Of a stretch of 64,000 nt of DNA, positions 24,623 to 32,099 are shown in pieces. The position numbers and the translations under genes are program-made. The DNA comes from an uncultured Senegalimassilia sp. (lineage in GTDB: Bacteria; Actinomycetota; Coriobacteriia; Coriobacteriales; Eggerthellaceae): positions 62,001 to 126,000 of the forward strand of contig NZ_CAKUAT010000006.1 in the NCBI RefSeq assembly GCF_934636665.1, written 5' to 3'. A model generated the notes under the pieces. It ran no database searches. It worked only from the letters and a program-made list of their open reading frames with translations, and was not told where the DNA came from. Numbering within the stretch: the first letter of the stretch is position 1; each line of letters starts with the position of its first letter.

Positions 24623-25522
24623 ATGGAAACCATTAAACTCAACGATTCCGGAGCTGCAGTCGAGGACGTGCAGCATCGTCTCTCCCGCATCGGGCTTCTG
24701 GACGAGGCTTGCGTCGACGGCCTGTTCGGGCCTGAAACGGCGAAGGCCGTTGCCGCTTTCCGCTCCCAGGCGCAGCTCGAGTGCGGCGAAGAGGTGGACG
24801 AGAAAACGTGGGCTGCCCTGGTGGACGCATCGTTTTGCCTGGGCGACCGCACGCTGTACCTGCGCATGCCCCATTTCCACGGTCATGACGTGCAGCAGCT
24901 GCAGAAGGCGCTCTCCGCGCTCGGCTTCGCCTGCGGCGACATCGACGGCATCTTCGGCGCGTTCACCGAGCTTGCCCTGCGCAAGTTCCAGACGAACCTG
25001 GGCCTGCCCACCGACGGCATCGCCGGTGCGTACACGTATGCCGCCATCCGCAACCTGCATCATTCCTGGGAGGGCAAGGAGGCCGTGCGCGGCTCCTCTC
25101 ACCTGGGCTTCGCGCGTGCGGCCGGCGTGCTCGAGCGCAACGCGCTGTGCCTGTTCGGCACGCAGGAGTTCACGCGCAGCGTGGCTTCGCGTATGAGCAA
25201 CCTGGCGCTTGCCACCAACCCTGCATCGAAGATCGTCAGCGCCGATAACCTGCTGGTGGCGCCCGACGAGCAGATGCTGCTCGTGCACATCGTGCTGCCC
25301 GAGGAGCAGACGGGCAACGCTCCTCGCGTGGGGTTCGCCCCCGAGGAAACGCTGTCCATGCGCCTGGAGTCGGCGCTCGAGGCGGCCATGCAGGCCGATC
25401 CGGCGCGCATCGCCGTCGAGCTTCCCGGCAGCATGTGGGAGGACGCCGGCGTGGGCCGTTCGGCTCAGCATTTCGCCATCACGCTGCTCGACGCGCTGTG
25501 CACGGCGCTCGCGAAGCGGTAG
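24623..25522 (+). CDS. Peptidoglycan-binding protein with two PGBD repeats
   Basis: A 299-residue protein with two PG_binding_1 domains. The first (about 1-70) contains GAAVEDVQHRLSRIGLL and DGLFGPETAKAVAAFR; the second (about 80-145) contains HDVQQLQKALSALGFACGD and DGIFGAFTELALRKFQ. The C-terminal half (about 160-299) is not recognised as a lytic enzyme; no amidase motif is visible. There is no signal peptide, so a cytoplasmic, CwlM-like regulatory role in wall synthesis is possible but inferred. ATG 24623 follows GTAGGTGG; GTG 24614 is an alternative. It probably shares an operon with the prenyl synthase. Confidence 0.8.
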   Translation: METIKLNDSGAAVEDVQHRLSRIGLLDEACVDGLFGPETAKAVAAFRSQAQLECGEEVDEKTWAALVDASFCLGDRTLYLRMPHFHGHDVQQLQKALSALGFACGDIDGIFGAFTELALRKFQTNLGLPTDGIAGAYTYAAIRNLHHSWEGKEAVRGSSHLGFARAAGVLERNALCLFGTQEFTRSVASRMSNLALATNPASKIVSADNLLVAPDEQMLLVHIVLPEEQTGNAPRVGFAPEETLSMRLESALEAAMQADPARIAVELPGSMWEDAGVGRSAQHFAITLLDALCTALAKR

Positions 25523-25550
25523 GGGCGTATAGCGAAAAGAAGCAAAGGTA

Positions 25551-25578
25551 ACGGGCGGTCCACGGGGCCGCCCGTTTT
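25551..25578 (+). terminator. Rho-independent terminator
   Basis: ACGGGCGG (25551-25558) pairs with CCGCCCGT (25568-25575), followed by TTTT. It closes the prenyl synthase / peptidoglycan-binding unit. Confidence 0.8.
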
Positions 25579-25597
25579 GCATCGGGATGGCAACGGT

Positions 25598-25628
25598 TTG
25601 CCTAAAGCGGTTGGGCGTTGCGTATACT
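25598..25628 (+). promoter_or_regulatory. Promoter of the membrane protein gene at 25686
   Basis: TTGCCT (25598-25603) and TATACT (25623-25628) are separated by 19 bases, two more than ideal; the -10 is good. Confidence 0.45.
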
Positions 25629-25685
25629 GGGGATATCGAAGCGGGGTCCGAACGCGGCCCCTGCAATCAAGAGAAAGGTCCGATC

Positions 25686-26192
25686 ATGACCGAGCATAAC
25701 GATAACCCCATTCCGCAGACCGAGCAGCCGGCTTCCCCGCAGACGCCCGCCCAGCCTGTTCCTCAGCAGCAGCCTCAAGCTCAGCCCGGCGACCAGCCGC
25801 AAAGCGGCCCCGGCGCTTCCCAGGTGCCTCCGACCCAGCCCCAGCCCGGGCAGCCGTATGCGCAGGCACAGCAGCATCAGCCCTACGAACAGCCCATGTA
25901 TGCGCAGCCGGTGTATCCCCCGGCGCCGCTCATGAAGCTGTCGGGCGGCATGAAGTTCGCCTGGTTCGTCATCGGCGCGTTGGTGGGCATCCCGGGCATC
26001 CTGCTTGCCTGGGTGTGCAATGCAGATAAGTACCCCCAGGTGAAAAATGATGCGGTGAAGTTCTCCGCCATCGGTTTCGCCGTATGGATGCTCGCCGGCA
26101 TCATCTTCACCGTCATGATAGGCGGCATGCTCGCTGCGTTCGTGGCCGCTGTCGATCCCAGCTACTACGGCGCTTACGCCGGAACCTGGTAG
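25686..26192 (+). CDS. Pro/Gln-rich membrane protein of unknown function
   Basis: A 168-residue protein. The first ~80 residues are dominated by Pro, Gln and Ala with Tyr (for example QPYAQAQQHQPYEQP), a disordered cytoplasmic tail. Two membrane helices follow (about 92-112 and 128-153) and a short C-terminus. Such tails on small two-helix proteins are frequent in actinobacteria. I do not recognise a specific family. ATG 25686 is preceded by GAGAAAGG at 25671-25678. It appears to be a single-gene unit between a terminator upstream and another downstream (26325). Confidence 0.7.
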   Translation: MTEHNDNPIPQTEQPASPQTPAQPVPQQQPQAQPGDQPQSGPGASQVPPTQPQPGQPYAQAQQHQPYEQPMYAQPVYPPAPLMKLSGGMKFAWFVIGALVGIPGILLAWVCNADKYPQVKNDAVKFSAIGFAVWMLAGIIFTVMIGGMLAAFVAAVDPSYYGAYAGTW

Positions 26193-26324
26193 TGCTGGGT
26201 TTTGCAACGACGGCCATCCGCGACGCACGGTATCTCGGACGGCCGTGTTCGGGCCCTTGCCGGGTCTAGCTTCAGCAGCCGGACACGCCCTTCGCGTTAG
26301 CAAACGTAAACAATATGTTACGAA

Positions 26325-26347
26325 GAAGAGCCCCATCGGGGCTCTTC
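26325..26347 (+). terminator. Rho-independent terminator
   Basis: GAAGAGCCCC (26325-26334), loop ATC, GGGGCTCTTC (26338-26347), followed by CATATTTT. It separates the membrane protein gene from leuC. Confidence 0.75.
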
Positions 26348-26368
26348 CATATTTTCGGGAATCGCCGG

Positions 26369-26377
26369 TGGTACAAT
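26369..26377 (+). promoter_or_regulatory. Extended -10 promoter of leuCD
   Basis: TGGTACAAT is an extended -10 element (TG-N-TACAAT) located 63 bases before leuC, with no good -35. No T-box or leucine-rich leader peptide is seen. Confidence 0.5.
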
Positions 26378-26439
26378 CAGCCAGTTTTTCAAAACGCCCG
26401 GTATGCGGGCAAACGAGGCTGCAAATCGAAGGAGCGAAC

Positions 26440-27711
26440 ATGGCACGTCCCATGACTATGGCCGAGAAGATCTTGGCCGCCCATGCGGGGCTTGACGAGG
26501 TCGAGCCGGGGCAGTTGATCGAGTGCAATCTCGACCTGGTGCTTTCCAACGACATCACGTCGCCTATCGCCATCAAGAATTTCAAGCAGATCGGCGTGGA
26601 GAAGGTGTTCGACCCCACCAAGATCGCCCTGGTTCCCGACCATTACGTTCCGAACAAGGACATCAAAAGCGCCGAGCAGGCCAAGCAGGTGCGCGATTTC
26701 GCCCGTGAACAGGGCATCACGCATTACTACGAGGTCGGCTGCATGGGCGTCGAGCACGCGCTGCTGCCCGAGCAGGGCGTCGTGGGCGCGGGCGATCTGA
26801 TCATCGGCGCCGATTCCCATACCTGTACCTATGGCGCCCTCGGCGCGTTCTCCACCGGCGTGGGCTCCACCGACGCCGCCGTGGGCTATGCCACGGGCAA
26901 GGCGTGGTTCAAGGTGCCCGAAAGCCTGCTGTTCAAGATCGACGGCCAGCTTGCCCCCGGCGTCACCGGCAAGGACGTCATCCTGTACATCATCGGCATG
27001 ATCGGCGTTGACGGCGCGCTGTACAAGGCCATGGAGTTCACGGGCAGCGCCATCCGCAGCATGTCCATGGACCAGCGCCTTTCCATCTCCAACATGGCCA
27101 TCGAGGCCGGCGGCAAGGCGGGCCTTATCGAGGTCGACGACATCACGCGCGCCTACATGGACGGCCGCACCGAGCGCCCCTATACCGAATATCATTCCGA
27201 CCCCGACGCCGTGTACGCCCACGTGTACGAGATCGACGCCGCCGACATCCCAGCTACCGTTGCATGGCCGCACCTGCCGTCCAACACGCGCCCGGCGGCG
27301 GAATCCCGCGACGTGAAGATCGACCAGGCCGTCATCGGCAGCTGCACCAACGGCCGTTTGGAGGATATGCGTCAGGCCGCCGATGTGCTGCGCGGCCGCA
27401 AGGTGCACCCCGACGTGCGCTGCATCGTCATCCCGGCAACGCAGGCCGTGTACAAGCAGTGCATCGCCGAGGGCTTGATGGACGTGTTCCTCGATGCCAA
27501 TTGCGCCGTTTCCACGCCCACGTGCGGCCCGTGCTTGGGCGGCTACATGGGCATCTTGGCCGCCGGCGAGCGCTGCGTGTCCACCTCGAACCGCAACTTC
27601 GTCGGCCGCATGGGCGACCCCACGTCCGAGGTCTACCTGGCAAGCCCGGCGGTTGCCGCGGCCAGCGCCGTGCTCGGCCACATCGGCCTGCCCGAGGATA
27701 TTGCGGAATAA
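26440..27711 (+). CDS. leuC: 3-isopropylmalate dehydratase large subunit
   Basis: A 423-residue aconitase-family subunit that, with LeuD, isomerises 2- to 3-isopropylmalate in leucine synthesis. The [4Fe-4S] ligands are visible in GSCTNGR and in TPTCGPCLGG, and the substrate region has GADSHTCTYGALGAFSTGVGS. Length fits the shorter LeuC type found in archaea and many anaerobes (about 420 residues). ATG 26440 follows AAGGAG (26429-26434). leuD begins 22 bases after the stop. leuB lies about 2 kb away, while leuA is not in the window. Confidence 0.95.
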   Translation: MARPMTMAEKILAAHAGLDEVEPGQLIECNLDLVLSNDITSPIAIKNFKQIGVEKVFDPTKIALVPDHYVPNKDIKSAEQAKQVRDFAREQGITHYYEVGCMGVEHALLPEQGVVGAGDLIIGADSHTCTYGALGAFSTGVGSTDAAVGYATGKAWFKVPESLLFKIDGQLAPGVTGKDVILYIIGMIGVDGALYKAMEFTGSAIRSMSMDQRLSISNMAIEAGGKAGLIEVDDITRAYMDGRTERPYTEYHSDPDAVYAHVYEIDAADIPATVAWPHLPSNTRPAAESRDVKIDQAVIGSCTNGRLEDMRQAADVLRGRKVHPDVRCIVIPATQAVYKQCIAEGLMDVFLDANCAVSTPTCGPCLGGYMGILAAGERCVSTSNRNFVGRMGDPTSEVYLASPAVAAASAVLGHIGLPEDIAE

Positions 27712-27733
27712 CGGATAAGGGAAGGAACCGATC

Positions 27734-28231
27734 ATGCATTTCAAGGGTACCGCGCATCGTTACGGCCGCGACATCGACACCGACGTCATCATCCCGGCCC
27801 GTTACCTCAACTCCTCCGACCCCGAGTGGCTGGCAGCGCACTGCCTGGAGGATCTGGACAAGGACTTCGTGAAGAAGGTGCAGAAAGGCGACATCATCGT
27901 GGCCGACGAGAACTTCGGCTGCGGATCTTCGCGCGAACATGCGCCCATCGCCATCAAGGCCGCAGGCGTGGGCGTGGTCATCGCCAAGTCCTTCGCGCGC
28001 ATCTTCTACCGCAACTCCATCAACACCGGTCTGGCCATCATGGAATGCCCCGAGGCCGTCGACGCCATCAAGCAGGGCGATGTCGTGGACGTCGATGCCG
28101 ATGCGGGCGTCATCACCAACACCACCACCGGTGAAACGTTCAAGGCCCAGCCGTTCCCGCCGTTCATCCGCGAGATCATCGAGGAAGGCGGCCTGATCAA
28201 CCGCACCCGCAAGGTGCTCGGCATCGAATAG
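27734..28231 (+). CDS. leuD: 3-isopropylmalate dehydratase small subunit
   Basis: A 165-residue swivel-domain subunit that completes the LeuCD enzyme. Family blocks are GRDIDTDVIIPARYL near the N-terminus and DENFGCGSSREHAPIAIKAAG, with YRNSINTGL downstream. It is the short LeuD type that pairs with ~420-residue LeuC. ATG 27734 follows GGGAAGGAAC. It ends the leuCD unit, 20 bases before a cluster of inverted repeats. Confidence 0.95.
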   Translation: MHFKGTAHRYGRDIDTDVIIPARYLNSSDPEWLAAHCLEDLDKDFVKKVQKGDIIVADENFGCGSSREHAPIAIKAAGVGVVIAKSFARIFYRNSINTGLAIMECPEAVDAIKQGDVVDVDADAGVITNTTTGETFKAQPFPPFIREIIEEGGLINRTRKVLGIE

Positions 28232-28250
28232 CCTTTAGCGGCGCCGACTC

Positions 28251-28334
28251 GTGAACAGGGGACGGAGGTGTGTTCACGGTTGGCTTTCACGATGCAGAAG
28301 GAAGCTCGTGAACACACCTCCGTCCCCTGTGCAC
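28251..28334. repeat. REPIN-like inverted repeat pair
   Basis: Two 27-base units in opposite orientation (28251-28277 and 28308-28334, one mismatch) with a 30-base spacer can form a long hairpin. The core is GGGACGGAGGTGTGTTCAC. The same unit recurs at 28543-28568 and as a pair at 36513-36600. The arrangement resembles REPINs (doublets of REP sequences) spread by RAYT transposases; no transposase is in the window. Confidence 0.75.
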
Positions 28335-28381
28335 TGTCCCCCCCCTCCGAGGGGGGAGTGGGGTACCAACCGCAAACTGAG

Positions 28382-28416
28382 AAGAGGGCGGCTTGCGCAT
28401 GGCAAGCCGCCCTCTT
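28382..28416. terminator. Hairpin in the leuD-downstream gap
   Basis: A perfect 14-bp stem (28382-28395 with 28403-28416) around CGCATGG, with no long T-run; a C6/G6 palindrome (about 28338-28354) lies just before it. The rest of 28335-28600 has no credible gene. Confidence 0.5.
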
Positions 28417-28542
28417 GCTTTCAGGGCAGGCAATGCTCCCTGGACGCGTCCGCGTTCTCTGTTTGCACACGTGAACGCGCTTCTACCCCGGTTCGCACCT
28501 GCTTTTGGCTGCGAATGCGCCTGCGCCCCCAGTTCACCAACC

Positions 28543-28568
28543 GTGAACACACCTCCGTCCCCTGTTCA
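28543..28568. repeat. Single REP-like unit
   Basis: A third copy of the REP-like unit, oriented like the second arm of the pair at 28251. It forms a 31-base imperfect inverted repeat with 28251-28283 (both share CCAACCGTGAACACACC on one strand or the other), enclosing about 250 bases. Confidence 0.7.
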
Positions 28569-28600
28569 TTTGCGGTTCAGGGATGTGCGGCGGGACGCGT

Positions 28601-29938
28601 CTACTCCCCGAACAGCCTGCTGAGCAGGCCTTTGCGGCGCGGTTTCTCTTCCCGGTACGTGCCTTCGCCGGCCGTTGCCGTTTGGACGGCGCCCCCGTTG
28701 CCGCCGATGCGGATGATCTTGTACAAAAACGGCGATTTCGCGTACTTCACCTCGATGGGCGTTGCATGCACGGTGCTCTCGGCGGACAGATAAAGGCCGG
28801 GGTTGAGCGGCGCCTGCACGTGGATTTCCTTTTTCTCGCTGAACACCACGGCTGCGGCGCGGCCCGTCTGCCCGTTCACGGCTATGCGTACCTGCTCGCC
28901 ATCGCGCCCGTCCGAGGTGGGACGATCGACGTAATAGACGGGCACGAGCATCAACCCCGATGCGTGTTTGCGCACGCTGCGGGCCCATTGACGCATGCTC
29001 TTCTTGCCGTAGCCGAACGCCTTCTCGGCATCGTTTCCCGCCAGCGAATACGTTAGCTTGTCGATGACGGCGCTCTTCTTCAGCAGGCCTTCGACGGCTA
29101 TGACGCGGAAATCGCCTTCCTGCATGGCGGGGTCGAACGGGGCCACCGTCGAGAAATCCCACGGTTCGAGCAGGCCCATGAGCGGTATGTCGACGAAATA
29201 GGTCTTCGGCCATGCCCAATCGAGCACCTCGAAGTACACCTGCGATTCCTTCCCCGGCATCTTGCCGGGGAAGGACGCCATCATACGCAGGTCGGCAAGC
29301 TCCACGGGCACGTACGTGAGCGCCATCTGCTCTCCGATGGCCTTATCCACGTCGTGCCCGGCGAAGGCCTCGGGGTGCTGGTGTGCAAGCGCAAGGGCGT
29401 TCGCGCGCGCCTGCTGGGCGGAGATGCGGCAGGGAAGGGCCTGCTCAGGGATGTATTCCGCTCCCGTTCCCATGGAAAGCCGCTTGCTGAACGTGCCGGG
29501 TTTGAGCAGGTCGGCGACGCCGATCTTGTTGCCGCACGAGGGGCACTCGAACACGCTTTGGGTGGATTTGCCCTCGAAGGCCGCCCCGCAAAACGGGCAG
29601 GGGACGCTCATGTGCTCGGCGTTTTGGAACTCGTCGGCGGTTGCGGGGTCTTCCCATAGCAGTCGCTCGAGCAGCGACATGTTGCGCCAGTAGGGCTTGT
29701 AGTAGTACCAATCGGAATCCTGCGCGGGCTCAAGCTGCGAGACGTGCGTCAGCTTCAGCAGGCCGTCGACCACCTGAAGCGGCGTATGGCGAATGCCCAT
29801 GGCGGGTGCCGGCTCCGGTCCGCCCTCGGCCCAGGGCGTGCTCGCCCCGCAATAGGCGCAATCGAAGCTGCGGTTTTGCTGGTGGGAGTACATGGGGCCG
29901 CCGCAGTTGCGGCATTTGATGGCGAAGAACCCTTCCAT
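28601..29938 (-). CDS. Zinc-ribbon protein, unknown function
   Basis: A 445-residue soluble protein with two zinc ribbons: CRNC...CAYC near residues 9-31 and CPFC...CPSC near 115-140, the latter also seen in TFIIB-type ribbons. The C-terminal two thirds is a mixed alpha/beta region without a recognised fold (for example DLRMMASFPGKMPGKE and FLYKIIRIGGNGG). ATG 29938 is chosen because CAAGGAGG lies nine bases upstream; the longer frame to 30136 starts in a low-complexity region. It is divergent from leuB and convergent with leuD. Proteins of this architecture are annotated as TFIIB-type zinc-ribbon proteins; function is unknown. Confidence 0.75.
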   Translation of the reverse strand: MEGFFAIKCRNCGGPMYSHQQNRSFDCAYCGASTPWAEGGPEPAPAMGIRHTPLQVVDGLLKLTHVSQLEPAQDSDWYYYKPYWRNMSLLERLLWEDPATADEFQNAEHMSVPCPFCGAAFEGKSTQSVFECPSCGNKIGVADLLKPGTFSKRLSMGTGAEYIPEQALPCRISAQQARANALALAHQHPEAFAGHDVDKAIGEQMALTYVPVELADLRMMASFPGKMPGKESQVYFEVLDWAWPKTYFVDIPLMGLLEPWDFSTVAPFDPAMQEGDFRVIAVEGLLKKSAVIDKLTYSLAGNDAEKAFGYGKKSMRQWARSVRKHASGLMLVPVYYVDRPTSDGRDGEQVRIAVNGQTGRAAAVVFSEKKEIHVQAPLNPGLYLSAESTVHATPIEVKYAKSPFLYKIIRIGGNGGAVQTATAGEGTYREEKPRRKGLLSRLFGE

Positions 29939-30213
29939 ATAAGGCCTCCTTGGGCGTAGGGGCTGTTGCTTGCGAGTATGCCTGAGCCGCCGTGCCCGCG
30001 GCAAGCCCCGCGCGGCCCAAAAAGCAGCACCTCCGGCAATGGAGCGGCCCATTTCGCGAAAACGCCCGGATGACGGCGCCGCCGCTTCGTCGCCAAAGCG
30101 CGCATCGTCCTGCGTGGACATATCCATATTTCCCACGGGAATAGGCTGTTTGGAAGCCCTAGTGCGTTACTATGTGAACGTAACCGAATCACCTTTTGAA
30201 AGAGGCTCGCATC

Positions 30214-31323
30214 ATGACGAAGCAATACGACATCTGCCTGTTGCCGGGCGATGGCATCGGCCCTGAGATCATCGCGGAGGGCGTGAAGGTCCTCAACGCC
30301 GTCGGCGCGAAGTACGGCACGCGCTTCGATTGCAAGGAATCGCTTATCGGCGGCGCTGCCATCGACGCGGAGGGCGATCCGCTGCCGGCAGCCACGCTCG
30401 AGGCCGCGAAGGCGGCCGACGCCGTGCTGCTCGCCGCGGTGGGCGGGCCGAAGTGGGATACCACCGACCCGGGCGCGCCGCGTCCCGAGGCGGGCCTTTT
30501 GGGCATCCGCAAGGGCCTGGGCCTGTATACCAACCTGCGCCCTGTGCAGATCTTCGATGCGCTTGCGGGCGCTTCCACGCTCAAGCCCGAGGTCATCGAG
30601 GGCGTCGACCTCATGATCGTGCGCGAGCTCACCGGCGGTCTGTACTTCGGCAAGCGCGAGCGCTTTTACGACGAGGAAGGCGCCGGCACCGATGGCGCCA
30701 AGGGCCAGCGCGCTTACGACACGCTCGAGTACCGCGAGTACGAGGTGGAGCGCATCGCCCGCCAGGCGTTCGAGGCTGCTCGCAAGCGCCGTGGCAAGGT
30801 GACCAGCGTCGATAAGGCCAACGTGCTCGAGACCAGCCGCATGTGGCGTGAGATCGTGCACCGCATCGGCGAGCAGGAGTACCCCGACGTGCAGATCGAG
30901 GACCTGCTGGTGGACAACACCGCCATGCAGCTGATCAACCGTCCTGCCGACTTCGACGTAGTGGTCACCGAGAACATGTTCGGCGACATCCTCTCCGACG
31001 AGGCCGCGCAGATCACGGGCTCCCTTGGCATGCTGGCATCCGCAAGCCTTGGCGACTCCACGGCGCTGTACGAGCCCAGCCACGGCAGCGCTCCGGATAT
31101 CGCCGGCAAGGGCATTGCAAACCCGCTGGCGCAGATCCTGTCCGTCGAGATGATGCTTCGCTACAGCTTCGGCATGAACGAGGCTGCTGACGATATCCGC
31201 CGCGCGGTCACCGAGGTGCTCGACGAGGGTTGGCGCACGGGCGACCTGAAGGACGCCGCGACGCCCGCCGACAAGGTGGTCGGCTGCGCCGGCATGGGCG
31301 ATCTGGTGGTTTCGCATCTGTAA
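30214..31323 (+). CDS. leuB: 3-isopropylmalate dehydrogenase
   Basis: A 369-residue NAD-dependent oxidative decarboxylase of leucine synthesis. Conserved parts include LLPGDGIGPEI at the start, the substrate region NLRPVQIFDAL and RELTGGLYFGKRER, the catalytic VTSVDKANVLETSRMWRE, and the NAD site EPSHGSAPDIAGKGIANPLA. ATG 30214 follows GAAAGAGG (30198-30205); the in-frame TTG at 30196 is unlikely. It lies about 2 kb from leuCD, separated by repeats and a divergent gene, so it must have its own promoter. Confidence 0.95.
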   Translation: MTKQYDICLLPGDGIGPEIIAEGVKVLNAVGAKYGTRFDCKESLIGGAAIDAEGDPLPAATLEAAKAADAVLLAAVGGPKWDTTDPGAPRPEAGLLGIRKGLGLYTNLRPVQIFDALAGASTLKPEVIEGVDLMIVRELTGGLYFGKRERFYDEEGAGTDGAKGQRAYDTLEYREYEVERIARQAFEAARKRRGKVTSVDKANVLETSRMWREIVHRIGEQEYPDVQIEDLLVDNTAMQLINRPADFDVVVTENMFGDILSDEAAQITGSLGMLASASLGDSTALYEPSHGSAPDIAGKGIANPLAQILSVEMMLRYSFGMNEAADDIRRAVTEVLDEGWRTGDLKDAATPADKVVGCAGMGDLVVSHL

Positions 31324-31448
31324 GCACCGACCGGCGGGGAAGTTCCCGCTGCGACAGGTTCACGGGGTTGCGGTGCGGCCCCGTGCGGTAAACTGTTCGT
31401 GCGGATCGGCGCCGCGCCGCCGCACCCCTTCGACGAAAGGAACCTCAA

Positions 31449-31814
31449 ATGGCCGATGACTGCCTGTTCTGCAAACTCATCTCCGGGGAGATCCCCACGA
31501 ACAAGGTGTACGAGGACGATATCTGCTTCGCGTTCGACGACATCGAGCCCGAGGCTCCCGTGCATACCCTGCTTGTCCCGAAGAAGCACTACGACGACCT
31601 GTGCGACGGCATCCCGGCCGAGGTGCTCGGCCATATGCTGTCCGTGGTGCCGAAGGTCGCCGAGCTCAAGGGCGTGCGCGAGTCCGGCTTTCGCACGGTC
31701 ATGAACACCGGCCCCGACTCCGCCGCAACGGTCAAGCACTTCCACATCCATATCCTGGGCGGCGTGAAGATGGGTCGCTTCACGTTCGAGAACTCCCAGC
31801 GCGTGGAGGGCTAG
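31449..31814 (+). CDS. HIT family (HinT-like) hydrolase
   Basis: A 121-residue nucleotide-binding protein of the histidine triad family. The triad motif HFHIHILGG (about residues 98-106) carries the catalytic histidine; CLFCKLISGEIPTNKVYEDD at the N-terminus is typical of HinT, including the CxxC near residues 5-8. HinT-like enzymes hydrolyse adenosine phosphoramidates and acyl adenylates. ATG 31449 follows GAAAGGAAC. A terminator is found 40 bases downstream. Confidence 0.95.
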   Translation: MADDCLFCKLISGEIPTNKVYEDDICFAFDDIEPEAPVHTLLVPKKHYDDLCDGIPAEVLGHMLSVVPKVAELKGVRESGFRTVMNTGPDSAATVKHFHIHILGGVKMGRFTFENSQRVEG

Positions 31815-31850
31815 CGCCCGAAATCGCAGCGCAATAGGCTTCGATCGCAG

Positions 31851-31884
31851 AACGCCGCTTGCCGAAAAGGCAGGCGGCGTTTTC
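31851..31884 (+). terminator. Rho-independent terminator after the HIT gene
   Basis: AACGCCGC (31851-31858) and TGCC (31860-31863) pair with GGCA (31869-31872) and GCGGCGTT (31874-31881), then TTTTCGTTTC. Confidence 0.85.
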
Positions 31885-31908
31885 GTTTCGCTACGGACGC
31901 TTTGGGTG

Positions 31909-31979
31909 CGGACACTTCGGGAGCTTGGCCTTAAGCGTGTTCGCAACAGACTCTTCGGGGACGTAGCGTTAAGTGTCCG
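31909..31979. repeat. Short spaced inverted repeat
   Basis: CGGACACTT (31909-31917) recurs inverted as AAGTGTCCG (31971-31979), 53 bases apart, with partial pairing between. The stretch 31885-32080 otherwise holds no gene. Confidence 0.45.
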
Positions 31980-32099
31980 GTTCGGAAGCCCCTTTCGCTG
32001 CAACGCATCCATCGACGATGAAAGCCGTCGACCAGCGGGTCGGCGGCTTCTCGCATACTCTGGTAAGCTATTCGCCGGCATTTGAAAGGATGGTTCAGC

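Noticed and set aside
28335..28600. Small ORFs in the repeat-rich gap after leuD
   Set aside because: All overlap the inverted repeats and lack start signals.
29755..31317. 520-residue open frame on the - strand opposite leuB
   Set aside because: Shadow of LeuB; it also overlaps the zinc-ribbon gene in another frame.
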